Shown: positions 42,065-52,003, counted from the first letter of the stretch. The stretch is 64,000 bases of DNA from Oscillospiraceae bacterium (GCA_902786285.1 CADABX010000003.1:1-64000); one strand, 5' to 3'. Numbers and translations: made by a program. The notes: a model not told the origin generated them from the letters alone.

Positions 42065-43592
42065 ATGGATCGGAAAAGAAAAAGTGATCAACCACCACCA
42101 GCAGGTACCCTATCGGGTGTTGGAGGGGAAGTATACCTATAATGCAGAAAAAAGCGACAACATGATTATCCACGGCGACAATCTGGAGGCGCTGAAAGCC
42201 CTGCTCCCAAGTTTTGAAGGTAGAATTGACTGTATTTATATTGATCCTCCATATAACACAGGAAACGAAAAATGGATTTATAATGATAATGTAAATGATC
42301 CTAAAATCAGAAAATGGCTGGGCGAAGTGGTTGGTGCCGAGGGCGATGATTTGTGCAGGCACGACAAGTGGTTATGTATGATGTATCCTAGACTTCAACT
42401 ACTCAGACGACTGCTTTCAAACACAGGAATCATTCTAATTAGTATTGATGAACATGAACTTTCAAATCTTCTGTTTATTATGAACGAACTGTTTGGTGAA
42501 GCAAATCATGTCGAAACGATTGTTTGGGAAAAGAAGGCAGGCGCTAAAGGCGTTCCTCCGAGAAGCATGATGGTCAACGTCCACGAATATATAGTTGCGT
42601 ATCAAAAAGCGGAAGGATTCAGATTTGTGGGCGAGAAAAGGGACCCGGATGCAGATGGATTTAAAAATCCAGATAACGACCCCAGAGGACCGTGGCGAAT
42701 GTCAAATATTAAAAGCACTACTAAATCCCCTGAAGAAGCATTTACCATTGTTGATCCAAGCACAGGGAAACAATACACAAACACTTGGGCTTTTTCAAAA
42801 GAATCCCTAAATCGAATGATAGAAGAAGATAGAATTCTATGGAAAGAAACGCTGCCTAAACAAAAAGAGTTCCTTTATGAAATGACAAATGAGAACAAAG
42901 CCATAAAGAGCTCATGGGGTGTTTTTGATGCACAGAGTACGACGGTTTTTTTAAAACAAATAGTTCCATCAATAAAATTTGACAATCCAAAACCAATAAA
43001 ACTACTGAATAGAATTATTGAAGTTGCCACAAGGAAGGATTCAATTATATTAGACTCATTTTCTGGGTCTGGTACTACAGCACATGCTGTATTAAATACA
43101 AACAAGTTTGATGGAGGCAACAGAAGATTTATTCTCGTCGAAATGGAGTACTATGCAGAAAACCTTACTGCAGAACGGGTCCGGCGTGCTATTGACGGTT
43201 ACGGCGAAGGTAAGAAAGCCGTTGATGGAACCGGCGGCGATTTCACTTATTATGAATTGGGACAGCCACTGCTTTTGCCGGACGGAAACCTGAATGAAGA
43301 AGTCGATGTAGGATTAATCCGTGAATATGTGTGGTACATGGAAACGAAAAGGCCCATGAAACCTGTTTCAAGCGAAAACGCATATTATCTCGGAAACTGC
43401 CGCGGCACCGGCTATTACTTCTATTACGAAAAAGACCGGATGACGACATTGAACCATCAATTTCTGAACACTATTCAGGATCGTGCCGAGAGCTATCTGA
43501 TCTACGCGGATCTTTGCACGATTCCCGATGAAGAATTGAAAAAGTACAATATTACTTTTAAAAAGATTCCGAGAGATATTCAAAAACTGTGA
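42051..43592 (+). CDS. mod: Type III restriction system methyltransferase Mod
   Basis: 513 aa. Start lies within the membrane gene, with AAGGAGAACGAAAACC upstream. Beta-class adenine methyltransferase: catalytic CIYIDPPYNTGNEKW (DPPY, about residues 63-75) precedes the SAM motif DSIILDSFSGSGTTAHAV (about 335-352). The middle region (about 170-290) is the target recognition domain. Mod sets the recognition sequence and methylates one strand. Shorter than the 600-650 aa norm, so the recognition domain is compact. Its partner Res follows after one intervening gene. Confidence 0.94.
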   Translation: MPTLEWIGKEKVINHHQQVPYRVLEGKYTYNAEKSDNMIIHGDNLEALKALLPSFEGRIDCIYIDPPYNTGNEKWIYNDNVNDPKIRKWLGEVVGAEGDDLCRHDKWLCMMYPRLQLLRRLLSNTGIILISIDEHELSNLLFIMNELFGEANHVETIVWEKKAGAKGVPPRSMMVNVHEYIVAYQKAEGFRFVGEKRDPDADGFKNPDNDPRGPWRMSNIKSTTKSPEEAFTIVDPSTGKQYTNTWAFSKESLNRMIEEDRILWKETLPKQKEFLYEMTNENKAIKSSWGVFDAQSTTVFLKQIVPSIKFDNPKPIKLLNRIIEVATRKDSIILDSFSGSGTTAHAVLNTNKFDGGNRRFILVEMEYYAENLTAERVRRAIDGYGEGKKAVDGTGGDFTYYELGQPLLLPDGNLNEEVDVGLIREYVWYMETKRPMKPVSSENAYYLGNCRGTGYYFYYEKDRMTTLNHQFLNTIQDRAESYLIYADLCTIPDEELKKYNITFKKIPRDIQKL

Positions 43593-43601
43593 GGGAGATT
43601 T

Positions 43602-44630
43602 ATGCGACAGGACGCAGATGATAGATTATTACTTTCTGGTATTGGGATAAACCATGATCATGAAAAGCCTGTTTTAGACAGATTGTTTTCAAAGCCGTTT
43701 CTCTCATCTTTTAATTATGATAATACAGATAGAGAAAGATTCCACTATACATCGCCGGAAGGGTTAATGGGGATACTCAAGACACGAACATTTCACTTTA
43801 CTGACAGTCAGTTTTTAAATGACTATAGAGAAAAGATCAATATTAATGACGAATTGGATTGGTTCTGGAAAGCAAACCGCAGAAGATTTGATAAGCAGTT
43901 TGTTCGACTTCTTGAAAAAATACGCGTAACCAAATTTGAGGATAGCGGTTTTTCCTATATTGATCACTTTTCAGACGAACCGTGTCGCTATTTTGTCCTT
44001 TCTCTTTCGATGAACGATGATAGTCTTTCCATGTGGAAGTATTATTCAAAAGCAGAAAACTACAACGGCTATTGTATACGGCTTTTTTCTTATGCATTAG
44101 ACGATGAATGGATTGATAGAAATACTGGAGTAGCCACAATTGCCAGTATGGTTGAATATCGTTCGGAAACAAAGCAACAGATTATAGGCGATACAATTGA
44201 TCGATTATACTCAATATGGGAGTCTTATGAGTATTCAGAGGATTTGAATCAGAAGATAATTAAGGAGTTTCATTCTTGGATTTCCGTGGAAGCTTTGTTC
44301 TTCAAGGACAAATGCTTTGAAGAGGAACAAGAGACTCGATATATAGCGATAGTTCCCACCAGGATGCTCAATGATATTGTTTATGAATATAAAGGCAAAA
44401 CATACAAAATGTACGATTTCAAGATTCGCAATGGCGCTTTCGTGCCATATATCAAAATGCCATTTAATGATTGGAACCAAGATACTTGCTGGGCAATTAA
44501 TGGAATTAGAATCGGTCCTTCAACAAATGCGGATCAAAAAGAGCTCGGACTAAAACAGTTTATGGACTCCTTAGATTATAAGTTTGCAGACTGTCAAGTG
44601 GTTAAGTCCACTATTCCGGTTAGATACTAA
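43602..44630 (+). CDS. DUF2971-family protein within the RM operon
   Basis: 342 aa after GAGGGAGATTT. DUF2971 features: RFHYTSPEGLMGILKTRTFHFTDSQFLND (landmarks HYTSPEGL and LNDYRE), VLSLSMNDDSLSMWKYYSKAENYNGYCI (landmarks SLSMWKYY and GYCI), FEEEQETRYIA. Family of unknown function, common in defence islands. It is placed between mod and res, 10 bp and 12 bp from each, so part of the operon. Confidence 0.82.
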   Translation: MRQDADDRLLLSGIGINHDHEKPVLDRLFSKPFLSSFNYDNTDRERFHYTSPEGLMGILKTRTFHFTDSQFLNDYREKININDELDWFWKANRRRFDKQFVRLLEKIRVTKFEDSGFSYIDHFSDEPCRYFVLSLSMNDDSLSMWKYYSKAENYNGYCIRLFSYALDDEWIDRNTGVATIASMVEYRSETKQQIIGDTIDRLYSIWESYEYSEDLNQKIIKEFHSWISVEALFFKDKCFEEEQETRYIAIVPTRMLNDIVYEYKGKTYKMYDFKIRNGAFVPYIKMPFNDWNQDTCWAINGIRIGPSTNADQKELGLKQFMDSLDYKFADCQVVKSTIPVRY

Positions 44631-44642
44631 GGTTGGTGTTTT

Positions 44643-47261
44643 ATGGAACTAAAAACATATCAAAAAAATGTAATCGCCGATTTGTCGCGCTTCCTGTCGC
44701 TTTTGACGGAAAAAGGCTCTTCTGCGAAAGCATACACTGCCTTCTGGGAAGAAAAGGGTGTAAATGTCGGATACGGCGGATTACCGTATTATCGGCAAAA
44801 TCTCAATAATTACGTCCCGGATGTTTGTCTCAAAGTGCCGACCGGCGGCGGAAAAACGTTCATTGCTGCAAATGCAATTCGGACGATCTATGATGCTATG
44901 CCAACGCAATCTGCAAAGGCGGTGGTTTGGCTGGTTCCGTCCGATGCAATCCTGACGCAAACGTATGCGGCACTCAGCGATCCCAACCATCCCTACCGGC
45001 AAAGGATCGACGTTGATTTCGGCGGTGCAGTTGAAGTCTATTCCAAGACGCAGCTGCTGAACGGTCAAAACTTCAACCCAACCGCTGTGACGGAGCAGCT
45101 TTCAATCTTTGTTCTCAGCTATGATTCGTTTCGGACAAGCAAAAAAGAAGGGCGGAAAGCATATCAGGAAAATGGAAACCTTGCCATGTTCCCCAAACTG
45201 ATGCAGGATAAATCCATTCTGCTTGAAGATACAGACGAAACGGCGCTGATTCAGGTGATTCGTTCACTGAATCCGGTTGTTATTGTTGACGAAAGCCACC
45301 ATGCGGCCTCTTCTTTGAGCACACAAATGATTGAAAACTTCAACCCCTGCTTTGTTTTGAGCTTGACGGCCACACCAAAAGAAAACAGCAATATCATTTC
45401 TTTTGTTGACGCTGCTCAACTGAAAAAAGAAAACATGGTGAAACTGCCTGTGATCGTTTACAACAGAAGAAGCCAGGAAGATGTATTTGCCGATGCAATC
45501 AGCATTCGTCAAAAGTTGGAATTCCAAGCATTCGTTGAGGGAAAGAATGGCGGCCCCTATATCCGTCCTATTGTTCTGTTCCAGGCACAACCCAATATCA
45601 ACTCTGACAGTACGACCTATGATAAGATCAAACAGACTTTGGTTGACGCTGGAATCCCCAAAGAACAAATTGCAATCAAAACCGCTGATAAAGATGAGTT
45701 GAAGCAGGTAAATCTCCTATCTTCGGATTGTCCGATTCGTTTTATCATTACGGTCAATGCGCTGAAAGAAGGCTGGGATTGTCCGTTCGCTTACGTGTTA
45801 GCAACGGTTGCAAACAGAAGTTCTTCCGTTGACGTTGAGCAGATCCTCGGTCGTGTGCTTCGCTTGCCATATGCAAGAAAGAACAGCAGCAACCTGTTGA
45901 ATATCTCCTATGTCATTACGTCGTCCAATGATTTCGGACAAACGCTGAACAAGGTTGTTGCCGGATTAAACCATGCCGGCTTCTCCCGGAAGGATTGCCG
46001 CGCAAAGAATTATGAAGAACCGTCTCAAGCTGAGCCAGAGGTTACTCCCATCACCGAATCTTTGCCGGCTGTTTCAGAAGATGATTTACCGGAAGTGAGC
46101 ATTGAAACAATTAAGGACAGAATTAATCAAACACACCCACATCCTTTTACAAAGAGTGAGCCTACGGAAATGGATGAAATGCTTTCAACGGCTTTGCAGC
46201 AAAGCGACGAGTATGAGGAGCAGATCAGCCAGCCGGAAGATACGGCATTTGCATTGGCTCCGCCGGAGGTGCGCGATAAAATGAATGTTTTCGGGATGAA
46301 TGACTGTTTTTCCGAAGAAGCGCTCACATTGCGGATTCCGCAGTTTATGCTGAAAACGGCACCAAACTTTTTCTTTGACACAGAATTGCTTACGCTGAAG
46401 CTTGAGCATTTGGAAGAAGGCTTTACGCTAAAGGACAAGGACGTTCAAATTGATTTCAGTACTGTTGACGCTGAAATGGCGCGCGTGGATGTTGATGACA
46501 GCACAGACAGTGTCCCAAAAGCCTGGAAACTGCAGGGAACGGACAGCGCATATTTCAAAGAATGGTTCAACTCTCAACCGTCCGAAAAAAGATTGAAACA
46601 TTGCAAGGATATGATTTGCGGGCGCATATCAAAAATGAATTGTATCAACGATAAAGAGCTTCAAGAATATGTCAATCGTGTGGTTGATACATTGAGTAAA
46701 GAACAGCTTGATGATATGGAGCAATCGGTTTACCCGTATAGCACAAAGATCGAGGAAAAAGTCAAAGCACTATTGGCAGCACATCGGGAAAATGTTTTTG
46801 AGTTGTGGCAAGAGCAGGGCAAAATTGTCTGTGAGCCTAATTATCAGTTCTGCTCGGTTATCTCGCCAACGAAATTTACATCAACCTATCCCAAATCGCT
46901 TTACACCAGCGAAGAAGACATGAACGAATTTGAAAGAAAAACTGTTTGGGCGTTGTCTTCTCTTGATAATATCAAATGGTGGCACCGTAACATTTCCAGA
47001 CTGGGATTCCAAATCAACGGAGCCATTCACGCTTACCCTGATATTATTGCCATGACTACGAACGGAAAAATCATAGTTGTGGAAACCAAAGGCGATCATT
47101 TGGATAATGACGAATCGAAGGCAAAGGCGAAGCTGGGTCATCTTTGGGATAGCCTTTCGGGGAGCCAGTACCGGTATTTTATGGTATTTGAAAGCAAATC
47201 ACCCGATTATCCTGGTGCATATTCCTATGATCGGTTTATGGAAATAGTGAAGGGATTATAA
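44643..47261 (+). CDS. res: Type III restriction endonuclease subunit Res
   Basis: 872 aa. Superfamily 2 helicase: VPTGGGKTFIAANAI (Walker A, about residue 67), VIVDESHHA (DESH), LSLTATP, ITVNALKEGWDCPFAYVLA and EQILGRVLRLPYA. C-terminal nuclease PD...ExK: HAYPDIIAMTTNG then IIVVETKGDHLDND. It cleaves DNA with two inversely oriented unmethylated sites after translocating on ATP. Somewhat shorter than the about 970-aa norm. Confidence 0.94.
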   Translation: MELKTYQKNVIADLSRFLSLLTEKGSSAKAYTAFWEEKGVNVGYGGLPYYRQNLNNYVPDVCLKVPTGGGKTFIAANAIRTIYDAMPTQSAKAVVWLVPSDAILTQTYAALSDPNHPYRQRIDVDFGGAVEVYSKTQLLNGQNFNPTAVTEQLSIFVLSYDSFRTSKKEGRKAYQENGNLAMFPKLMQDKSILLEDTDETALIQVIRSLNPVVIVDESHHAASSLSTQMIENFNPCFVLSLTATPKENSNIISFVDAAQLKKENMVKLPVIVYNRRSQEDVFADAISIRQKLEFQAFVEGKNGGPYIRPIVLFQAQPNINSDSTTYDKIKQTLVDAGIPKEQIAIKTADKDELKQVNLLSSDCPIRFIITVNALKEGWDCPFAYVLATVANRSSSVDVEQILGRVLRLPYARKNSSNLLNISYVITSSNDFGQTLNKVVAGLNHAGFSRKDCRAKNYEEPSQAEPEVTPITESLPAVSEDDLPEVSIETIKDRINQTHPHPFTKSEPTEMDEMLSTALQQSDEYEEQISQPEDTAFALAPPEVRDKMNVFGMNDCFSEEALTLRIPQFMLKTAPNFFFDTELLTLKLEHLEEGFTLKDKDVQIDFSTVDAEMARVDVDDSTDSVPKAWKLQGTDSAYFKEWFNSQPSEKRLKHCKDMICGRISKMNCINDKELQEYVNRVVDTLSKEQLDDMEQSVYPYSTKIEEKVKALLAAHRENVFELWQEQGKIVCEPNYQFCSVISPTKFTSTYPKSLYTSEEDMNEFERKTVWALSSLDNIKWWHRNISRLGFQINGAIHAYPDIIAMTTNGKIIVVETKGDHLDNDESKAKAKLGHLWDSLSGSQYRYFMVFESKSPDYPGAYSYDRFMEIVKGL

Positions 47262-47506
47262 ACCCTTATTGAACAAGCAGCTGCGACCTGATTGGAGTCG
47301 CAGCTGGCGAAAATCATCCGTGAAAGCGCTAGTGTCATAGATGAAGAGTCTCTACACACATGGGATTCGGATGATGTCCTGCGGTGTATGATTCCCTTGC
47401 CAGAGCGCATGAATCGATCAACAAGCTGGCGTTGGTGCCGGAGGACTTTTAGTAAAGACTCTTTGAGCTTGGAAAGAAATAATCAATGATCTGAGAGGTT
47501 AACAAA
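47262..47506. other. Intergenic stretch with a perfect hairpin
   Basis: GCTGCGAC and GTCGCAGC (47280-47304) pair around a nine-base loop; no T-run follows. A 65-codon frame here has no ribosome site or known match and was not called. Confidence 0.5.
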
Positions 47507-48319
47507 ATGACGCAATCTGAGTTGGATCGAATCTTGGAAAATGATCCATACCATATTCCCAGAAAAAAACCTAGAGAAGACGAAATTAGGCTATTTCTTC
47601 GAGAAGTGGGTTATCATTGCCCGCTTTGTGGAAAAGAATTACAGTCTCGAGCACAACCGAAACCGAGTCATAAACAATTTCAGATTGCACATATTTACCC
47701 TAACCGTCCGACACTTCAACAATATGCTGTTCTCTATGGTCTTGAACGTTTGGGAAAAACATCAGAAGACTTTGAGAATAAAATTGCTCTATGTTTATCA
47801 TGCCACGACAAGCAGGATTTCAAAACAACAAAAAATGACTATGAGGCGTTACTCTCTATAAAGAAGAACTATTTACAGAAAAGTGCTTTACACGACGCAG
47901 TAGATGAACTACACCTGGAAAACGATTTGAATGAAATTGTTAACCAGATATGCAAGAAGCCTACTTCTGAACTTGCTGTTTTAAACATGAATCCTGTCCG
48001 GGTGGCGGATAAATTTGAAGATGAGGATGCACCCATCTTATCAAAGGTTACAGGGTATGTCATTCAGTATTATACCTTTGTTCGTGATTTGTTTAGAGAG
48101 AAAGATGGCAAGGAGGGCTTCGTTTTTAATGCTCTTTGTCTAGAGATGAAAGCTGCATTTTTAAAAATGGATGCAATTTCTAAAGACAAAGAAGAAGTAT
48201 TTAATCAACTATCTTCCTTGATAAAAAGGAAGACAGCCTCTTCAAATCAAACGGCATGTGAAATAGTAGCAGCGTTTTTTGTGCAGAACTGTGAGGTCTT
48301 CAATGAGATTCCCAGATAA
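47507..48319 (+). CDS. ABC-3C system HNH effector component
   Basis: 270 aa after GAGAGGTTAACAAA. HNH-type zinc-bound nuclease: GYHCPLCGKEL, QFQIAHIYPNRP, NKIALCLSCHDKQD (two CxxC pairs, His in QIAHI, Asn in ENKI). The C-terminal half (residues 125-270) is helical, the usual binding domain of ABC three-component systems. Likely cuts or nicks invading DNA under control of the ATPase. Overlaps the next gene by 17 bp. Confidence 0.82.
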   Translation: MTQSELDRILENDPYHIPRKKPREDEIRLFLREVGYHCPLCGKELQSRAQPKPSHKQFQIAHIYPNRPTLQQYAVLYGLERLGKTSEDFENKIALCLSCHDKQDFKTTKNDYEALLSIKKNYLQKSALHDAVDELHLENDLNEIVNQICKKPTSELAVLNMNPVRVADKFEDEDAPILSKVTGYVIQYYTFVRDLFREKDGKEGFVFNALCLEMKAAFLKMDAISKDKEEVFNQLSSLIKRKTASSNQTACEIVAAFFVQNCEVFNEIPR

Positions 48320-48527
48320 GATAACTTCATATAAAGAAAGCATTCTTAGGCTTTTACCGCTTATCCTTGATGAGCTTTCTAGATGTGATATGTCTCCGAC
48401 AGAGTTGTTTGAGTCACTTAATGACAAACCTTCTCTATCGGAGTATATTGAAGCACTTGATTGCTTGTTTGCCCTTGGAAAAGTGGAATTAGTCCAGCAA
48501 AGCGAGGTGTTACACTATGTTGCGTGA
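48303..48527 (+). CDS. ABC-3C middle component
   Basis: 74 aa, start MRFPDKITSYKESILRLLPL with GAGGTCTTCA upstream. Winged-helix-like middle component with SPTELFESL and SEYIEALDCLFALGKVEL ending in EVLHYVA. Small middle components of this type bridge effector and ATPase in ABC three-component systems. Overlaps the effector (17 bp) and the ATPase (11 bp), so three genes are tightly coupled. Confidence 0.82.
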   Translation: MRFPDKITSYKESILRLLPLILDELSRCDMSPTELFESLNDKPSLSEYIEALDCLFALGKVELVQQSEVLHYVA

Positions 48528-50136
48528 GATTTATTGCGAAGCGTTTCATCAAAAGCGGATACGGTTTAATGACGGACTTAGCGTAGTACTTGGTACGCCT
48601 ACAGGAACTAATTCCATCGGCAAGTCAACGTTTATGCTTATAATAGACTTCGTTTTTGGTGGAAACACGTATGCCAGTGCAGAAGATATTATCAAAAACG
48701 TTAAAGAACATCGTATTTGCTGGGCTTTTGAATTTGGAAAAAAAGAGTATTATTTTGCACGTCGAATTCCAGCGGCAAAAGAAGTTGAGGAATGTGACTC
48801 GGAGTATACTGCACTAAAGAAAGTAACAGTATCCGACTATTGCAAATGGTTAAAAGAGCAAACCTTGTTGGGAATTGATGATCTGTCCTTTAGAGATGCT
48901 GTGGGACGCTATATCCGTGCATACGGCAAAGATAATTGTTCGGAGAAACAGCCGCTTCAAGCTTCTTCTAAAGAGAGGGATATTGATGCGTCTTCTGCTT
49001 TGCTGAAACTTTTTGATATGTATGCGCCGATTTCCATTATTAAAGATCAAGCAGATCAGTCTGAAGAGGCGTACAGTACATTTGCAAAAGCTCAAAATCT
49101 TAATTTTATAGCAAAGATTGGGAAGCGTGCATACAGCCGAAATGTTAAAGAGATTGATCGAATTGAAAGGGAACTGGCGGAACTTTCGGAAGGTCTTGAG
49201 AGCAATCTGTTAGATGTCAACGCAGCCGCTTCGGAAGAAGCAATCGAAATCAAAAAATCCCTGTCAAGAGCAAGAAGGTATAGAAGCAGCTTGATTTCCA
49301 GTATGATAACTATTGACGAAAACTTGGATTACGGGTTTTCATCAACATCTGATACATACAAAGAGCTTGAGCGATACTTTCCAAACACGAATTTAGCAGC
49401 GTTAGAAGAAGTTGAATCCTTTCATAAGAAGATTTCGGCTATCTTTAAGCATGAATTGCAGGAGGAAAGCTCCCGCATTAAACATGAGATTGCTGATTAC
49501 GATTCTATTATTGCTTCACTCGAAAACCAGCTTAAAGAACTTGTTCGAGACCCACGTCTGTCAAAAATAGTTTTAAAAAGGCACGCAGAGGGGTTAAAAG
49601 AGCTCGACAGGATGCGCAAAGAAAACGAAGCATTTGAGAAGTCTTCTGAACTGAAAAGTCAACGGGACAGTGACAAGCATAGTCTAGGGGATATAAAAAT
49701 CAAGCAGTTTGGTATTTTGTCAGATACTATAAACAGAGAGATGCGTCGCATAAATGATATAATTTACGGAGGATCGTTTAACCCGCCTACGTTAACCTTT
49801 AGTGGGAATACGTATCGATTCTTCACGCCAAATGATACCGGAACGGGAATTGCATATAAAGGTTTAGTCGTTTTTGATCTTGCCGTTTTGAAGCTAACAC
49901 GATTGCCGATTCTTGTTCACGATTCTGTTGTGCTTAAGCAGATTTCGGATGAAGCCATAGAAAGCATTATGGAGCAATATGCTGCATCCGGAAAACAAGT
50001 AGTCATAGCGCTTGATAAGCAGGATTCATATTCGCCAAAGACCACACAAATGCTTGAGGAAAATGCGGTGTTAAGACTAGCTTCCGATGGAGAGGAATTG
50101 TTCGGGCGCTTTTGGGGACAAAGCATAAATCCATAA
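48517..50136 (+). CDS. ABC-3C ATPase with DUF2326 (RecN/SMC-like)
   Basis: 539 aa. N-terminal half-ATPase with LGTPTGTNSIGKSTFMLIIDFVFGG (Walker A variant TNSIGKST). Long coiled coils (residues 205-260 and 335-410). C-terminal half with DUF2326: IIYGGSFNPPTLTFSGN, GLVVFDLAVLKLTRLPILVHDSVVLKQ (landmarks LVVFDLAVL and PILVHDS) where the aspartate end of Walker B is. SMC-type ATPases sense DNA ends or structures; here it probably licenses the HNH effector. Confidence 0.86.
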   Translation: MLREIYCEAFHQKRIRFNDGLSVVLGTPTGTNSIGKSTFMLIIDFVFGGNTYASAEDIIKNVKEHRICWAFEFGKKEYYFARRIPAAKEVEECDSEYTALKKVTVSDYCKWLKEQTLLGIDDLSFRDAVGRYIRAYGKDNCSEKQPLQASSKERDIDASSALLKLFDMYAPISIIKDQADQSEEAYSTFAKAQNLNFIAKIGKRAYSRNVKEIDRIERELAELSEGLESNLLDVNAAASEEAIEIKKSLSRARRYRSSLISSMITIDENLDYGFSSTSDTYKELERYFPNTNLAALEEVESFHKKISAIFKHELQEESSRIKHEIADYDSIIASLENQLKELVRDPRLSKIVLKRHAEGLKELDRMRKENEAFEKSSELKSQRDSDKHSLGDIKIKQFGILSDTINREMRRINDIIYGGSFNPPTLTFSGNTYRFFTPNDTGTGIAYKGLVVFDLAVLKLTRLPILVHDSVVLKQISDEAIESIMEQYAASGKQVVIALDKQDSYSPKTTQMLEENAVLRLASDGEELFGRFWGQSINP

Positions 50137-50233
50137 TTCCAGATTTAGATTGTTCGATTTGATTGTTAGGGTGTGTTAGGCGCTGGTTTGGTTCTTCAGT
50201 TCTTTCATAATTGCCACTTCCAACACGGGGCTT

Positions 50234-50295
50234 CAGGGGCAGGACTGCCCCTGACAAGTACCGAAGTATATACAGAGGCGATGCTTGCCAAGATG
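50234..50295. other. oriT-like site 3 (orphan)
   Basis: CAGGGGCA-GGAC-TGCCCCTG (50234-50253), then ACAAGTACCG, an imperfect inverted repeat, and GATGCTTGCCAAGATG. Close match to 2090-2145 in sequence and order, but no intact mob gene is adjacent. Confidence 0.6.
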
Positions 50296-50314
50296 ATTTT
50301 GTAGTTTGGTAAGC

Positions 50315-50425
50315 TTGGTTAAAAAGCCGGATGATCTGGCGCAGAAGGCTAATCGCTCCCGCAACAATCTAATCAATACGCTTTTAGAATTTGAAGTCGA
50401 TAACTGTGAAGTTGCAAAAGGGTAA
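50315..50425 (+). pseudogene. Remnant of an RHH (CopG-like) mobilization protein
   Basis: Reads LVKKPDDLAQKANRSRNN then LINTLLEFEVDNCEVAKG and TAA. This is the C-terminal part of a ribbon-helix-helix DNA-binding protein (DDLAxKxNRSRNxLINxLLxFAxxN). No start codon or ribosome site remains. It lies 20 bp after orphan oriT-like site 3. Confidence 0.7.
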
Positions 50426-50489
50426 TAAAAGCTATCACCTCTTTCATGTTTCTGTGATTATTACATCACCGTCTGGGCAGCCTTTTCAA

Positions 50490-51835
50490 TCATTTCAACA
50501 CCTGACCCAAGGATACCAAAAACGACAAAGTAAGGATGCCAACTTCCTTGTCGCTGGGCATCCTTACCCTTAGAATGAAGTGAATTTTGTATTTGAGGGC
50601 AAAGCCCTCGTGATTTCCATGCAGCGGATCGGGCGAACGATCTGCTATTCGTCCAGCCATCAGGGGATCGGCCATCGCATCCAAATGCTTCATGCTCATG
50701 TATTTCTTGTTGCCCCATTGGGTACCGGCGACGTGCCGCAGCCTGGCGCAGACCAGCATGAGAGCGGAGTTTCCGTCCGGGAAGCAACCGACGACACGCG
50801 TTCGACGCCGAATCTCCCGGTTCAGCCGCTCGATGACGTTGTTTGTGCGGATCTTGATCCAGTGCTCGGAAGGAAAGTCATAGTAGGTCAACGTTTCCTC
50901 TATTCCGTTCTCTAACTTGTTGGCCGCCTCCTTAAGTTTCATGGCTTTCAACTCCGCCACAACTGTTCTTGCTTTTTCTCTCGCAGCCTTTTTGCTTTCC
51001 TGCGCATGGATCGCTTTCAGCATTTTTGCCACCGTTTTTATCTTGGATTTTGGTACGACACTGAACACGTTGCGGTAGAAATGCACGGTGCAGCGCTGGT
51101 ATTTTGCCTCGGGGAACACTTCACCCACGGCCTCCAGCATGCCCATACACTTATCGCCCACAATGAGTTTCACACCATCCAAGCTGCGGCTCCTGAGCCA
51201 CCGGAAGAAGCTGATCCAGCTGGCTTTGTCCTCTTTCATTCCTTCCGCAGCACCTAAAACTTCCCGGTAACCGTCCTCATTCACGGCAATAGCCACAAGA
51301 ACCGCCACATCTCGTATTCTCCGTCCCAGTTCCGGCGCAGATAAATCCCGTCCACATAGACATACGGGTATTTGCCACCCTGCAGGGGGCGGTTTCGCCA
51401 GTCCTCGATATGAACATAGGCTTTTTTGTTGAGCTCACTGATTGTGGACGGAGACACCTTGCTGCCCCAAAGCGCTTCTGTGATATCCTCCACGCGGCGC
51501 ACGGAGACACCGGCGAGATACATCTCAATCAATGCTTCTTCAACGCTGCTTTCCCTGCGGCGATACCGCTCGATGATGGCGGTTTCAAATGACACGCCTT
51601 TGAGCCGCGGCATATGAAGGGTGACATCGCCGGAGGTTGTAGTGAGATTTCGATCATAATGCCCGCTGCGGTAGCCTTGACGGGCCTCATTTCGTTCATA
51701 GCGTGCGGCTTGGGTGAGCTGTTCGGCCTCTCTCTCCAACAGCTCGTTGAGCGTCTCTTCTACGCTTCCGCGCACCAATTCTTTGATCTGCCCCTTGATT
51801 ATTTCCTCATTTAGTTGTACAATCTTTTCGGACAT
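50490..51835 (-). pseudogene. IS256-family transposase, frameshifted
   Basis: Mutator-type transposase split in two frames. Residues 1-184 (51281-51835, after AAAGGAGAAAGCAAACC) hold RQGYRSGHYDRNLTTTSGDV and KYPYVYVDGIYLRRNWDGEY; the second frame (from 51308) continues VAVLVAIAVNEDGYREVLG with LIVGDKCMGML, CTVHFYRNV and HWIKIRTNNVIERLNREIRR. One base is missing near 51300 (GAGATGTGG where GAGAATGTG is expected). DDE residues are spread over both parts, so the copy is likely dead unless rescued by frameshifting. C-terminus runs out past the 11-bp inverted repeat. Confidence 0.88.
50531..50567 (-). repeat. 10-bp hairpin at the transposase 3' end
   Basis: TAAGGATGCC (50531-50540) and GGCATCCTTA (50558-50567) pair exactly. 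The region read on the minus strand continues CTTTGTCGTTTTTGG, weakly terminator-like. Confidence 0.55.
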
Positions 51836-51881
51836 GGTTTGCTTTCTCCTTTCAGAATGTTTGTGTGGTTACTTCATTCTA
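50571..51881. mobile_element. IS256-family insertion sequence, ends approximate
   Basis: TAGAATGAAGT (50571-50581) and its inverse ACTTCATTCTA (51871-51881) are the best candidate terminal repeats around the transposase. The left end lies inside the reading frame, so the true border may be further left. No clear target duplication was seen. Confidence 0.6.
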
Positions 51882-51925
51882 TCACAGATTGCAAACCATG
51901 TCTTCCTTTTTTGAATTTGCGCAAT

Positions 51926-52003
51926 TTATTGTACCTTATCGCCGTTGATCAGCAGGTTGCACTCAAAGTCTGTAAACTTCATCTTGACTTTCTTTTCTTC
52001 CAC
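51926..52003 (-). pseudogene. Truncated remnant of a small element gene
   Basis: GTG with GGAGGTTTTTATT upstream; encodes MEEKKVKMKFTDFECNLLIN then GDKVQ and stop. The start resembles small proteins of clostridial mobilizable elements that continue with a helical tail; this tail is missing, cut off near the IS256 copy. Confidence 0.5.

Noticed and set aside
47292..47489. 65-codon frame between res and the HNH gene
   Set aside because: No ribosome site, odd composition and no recognisable match.
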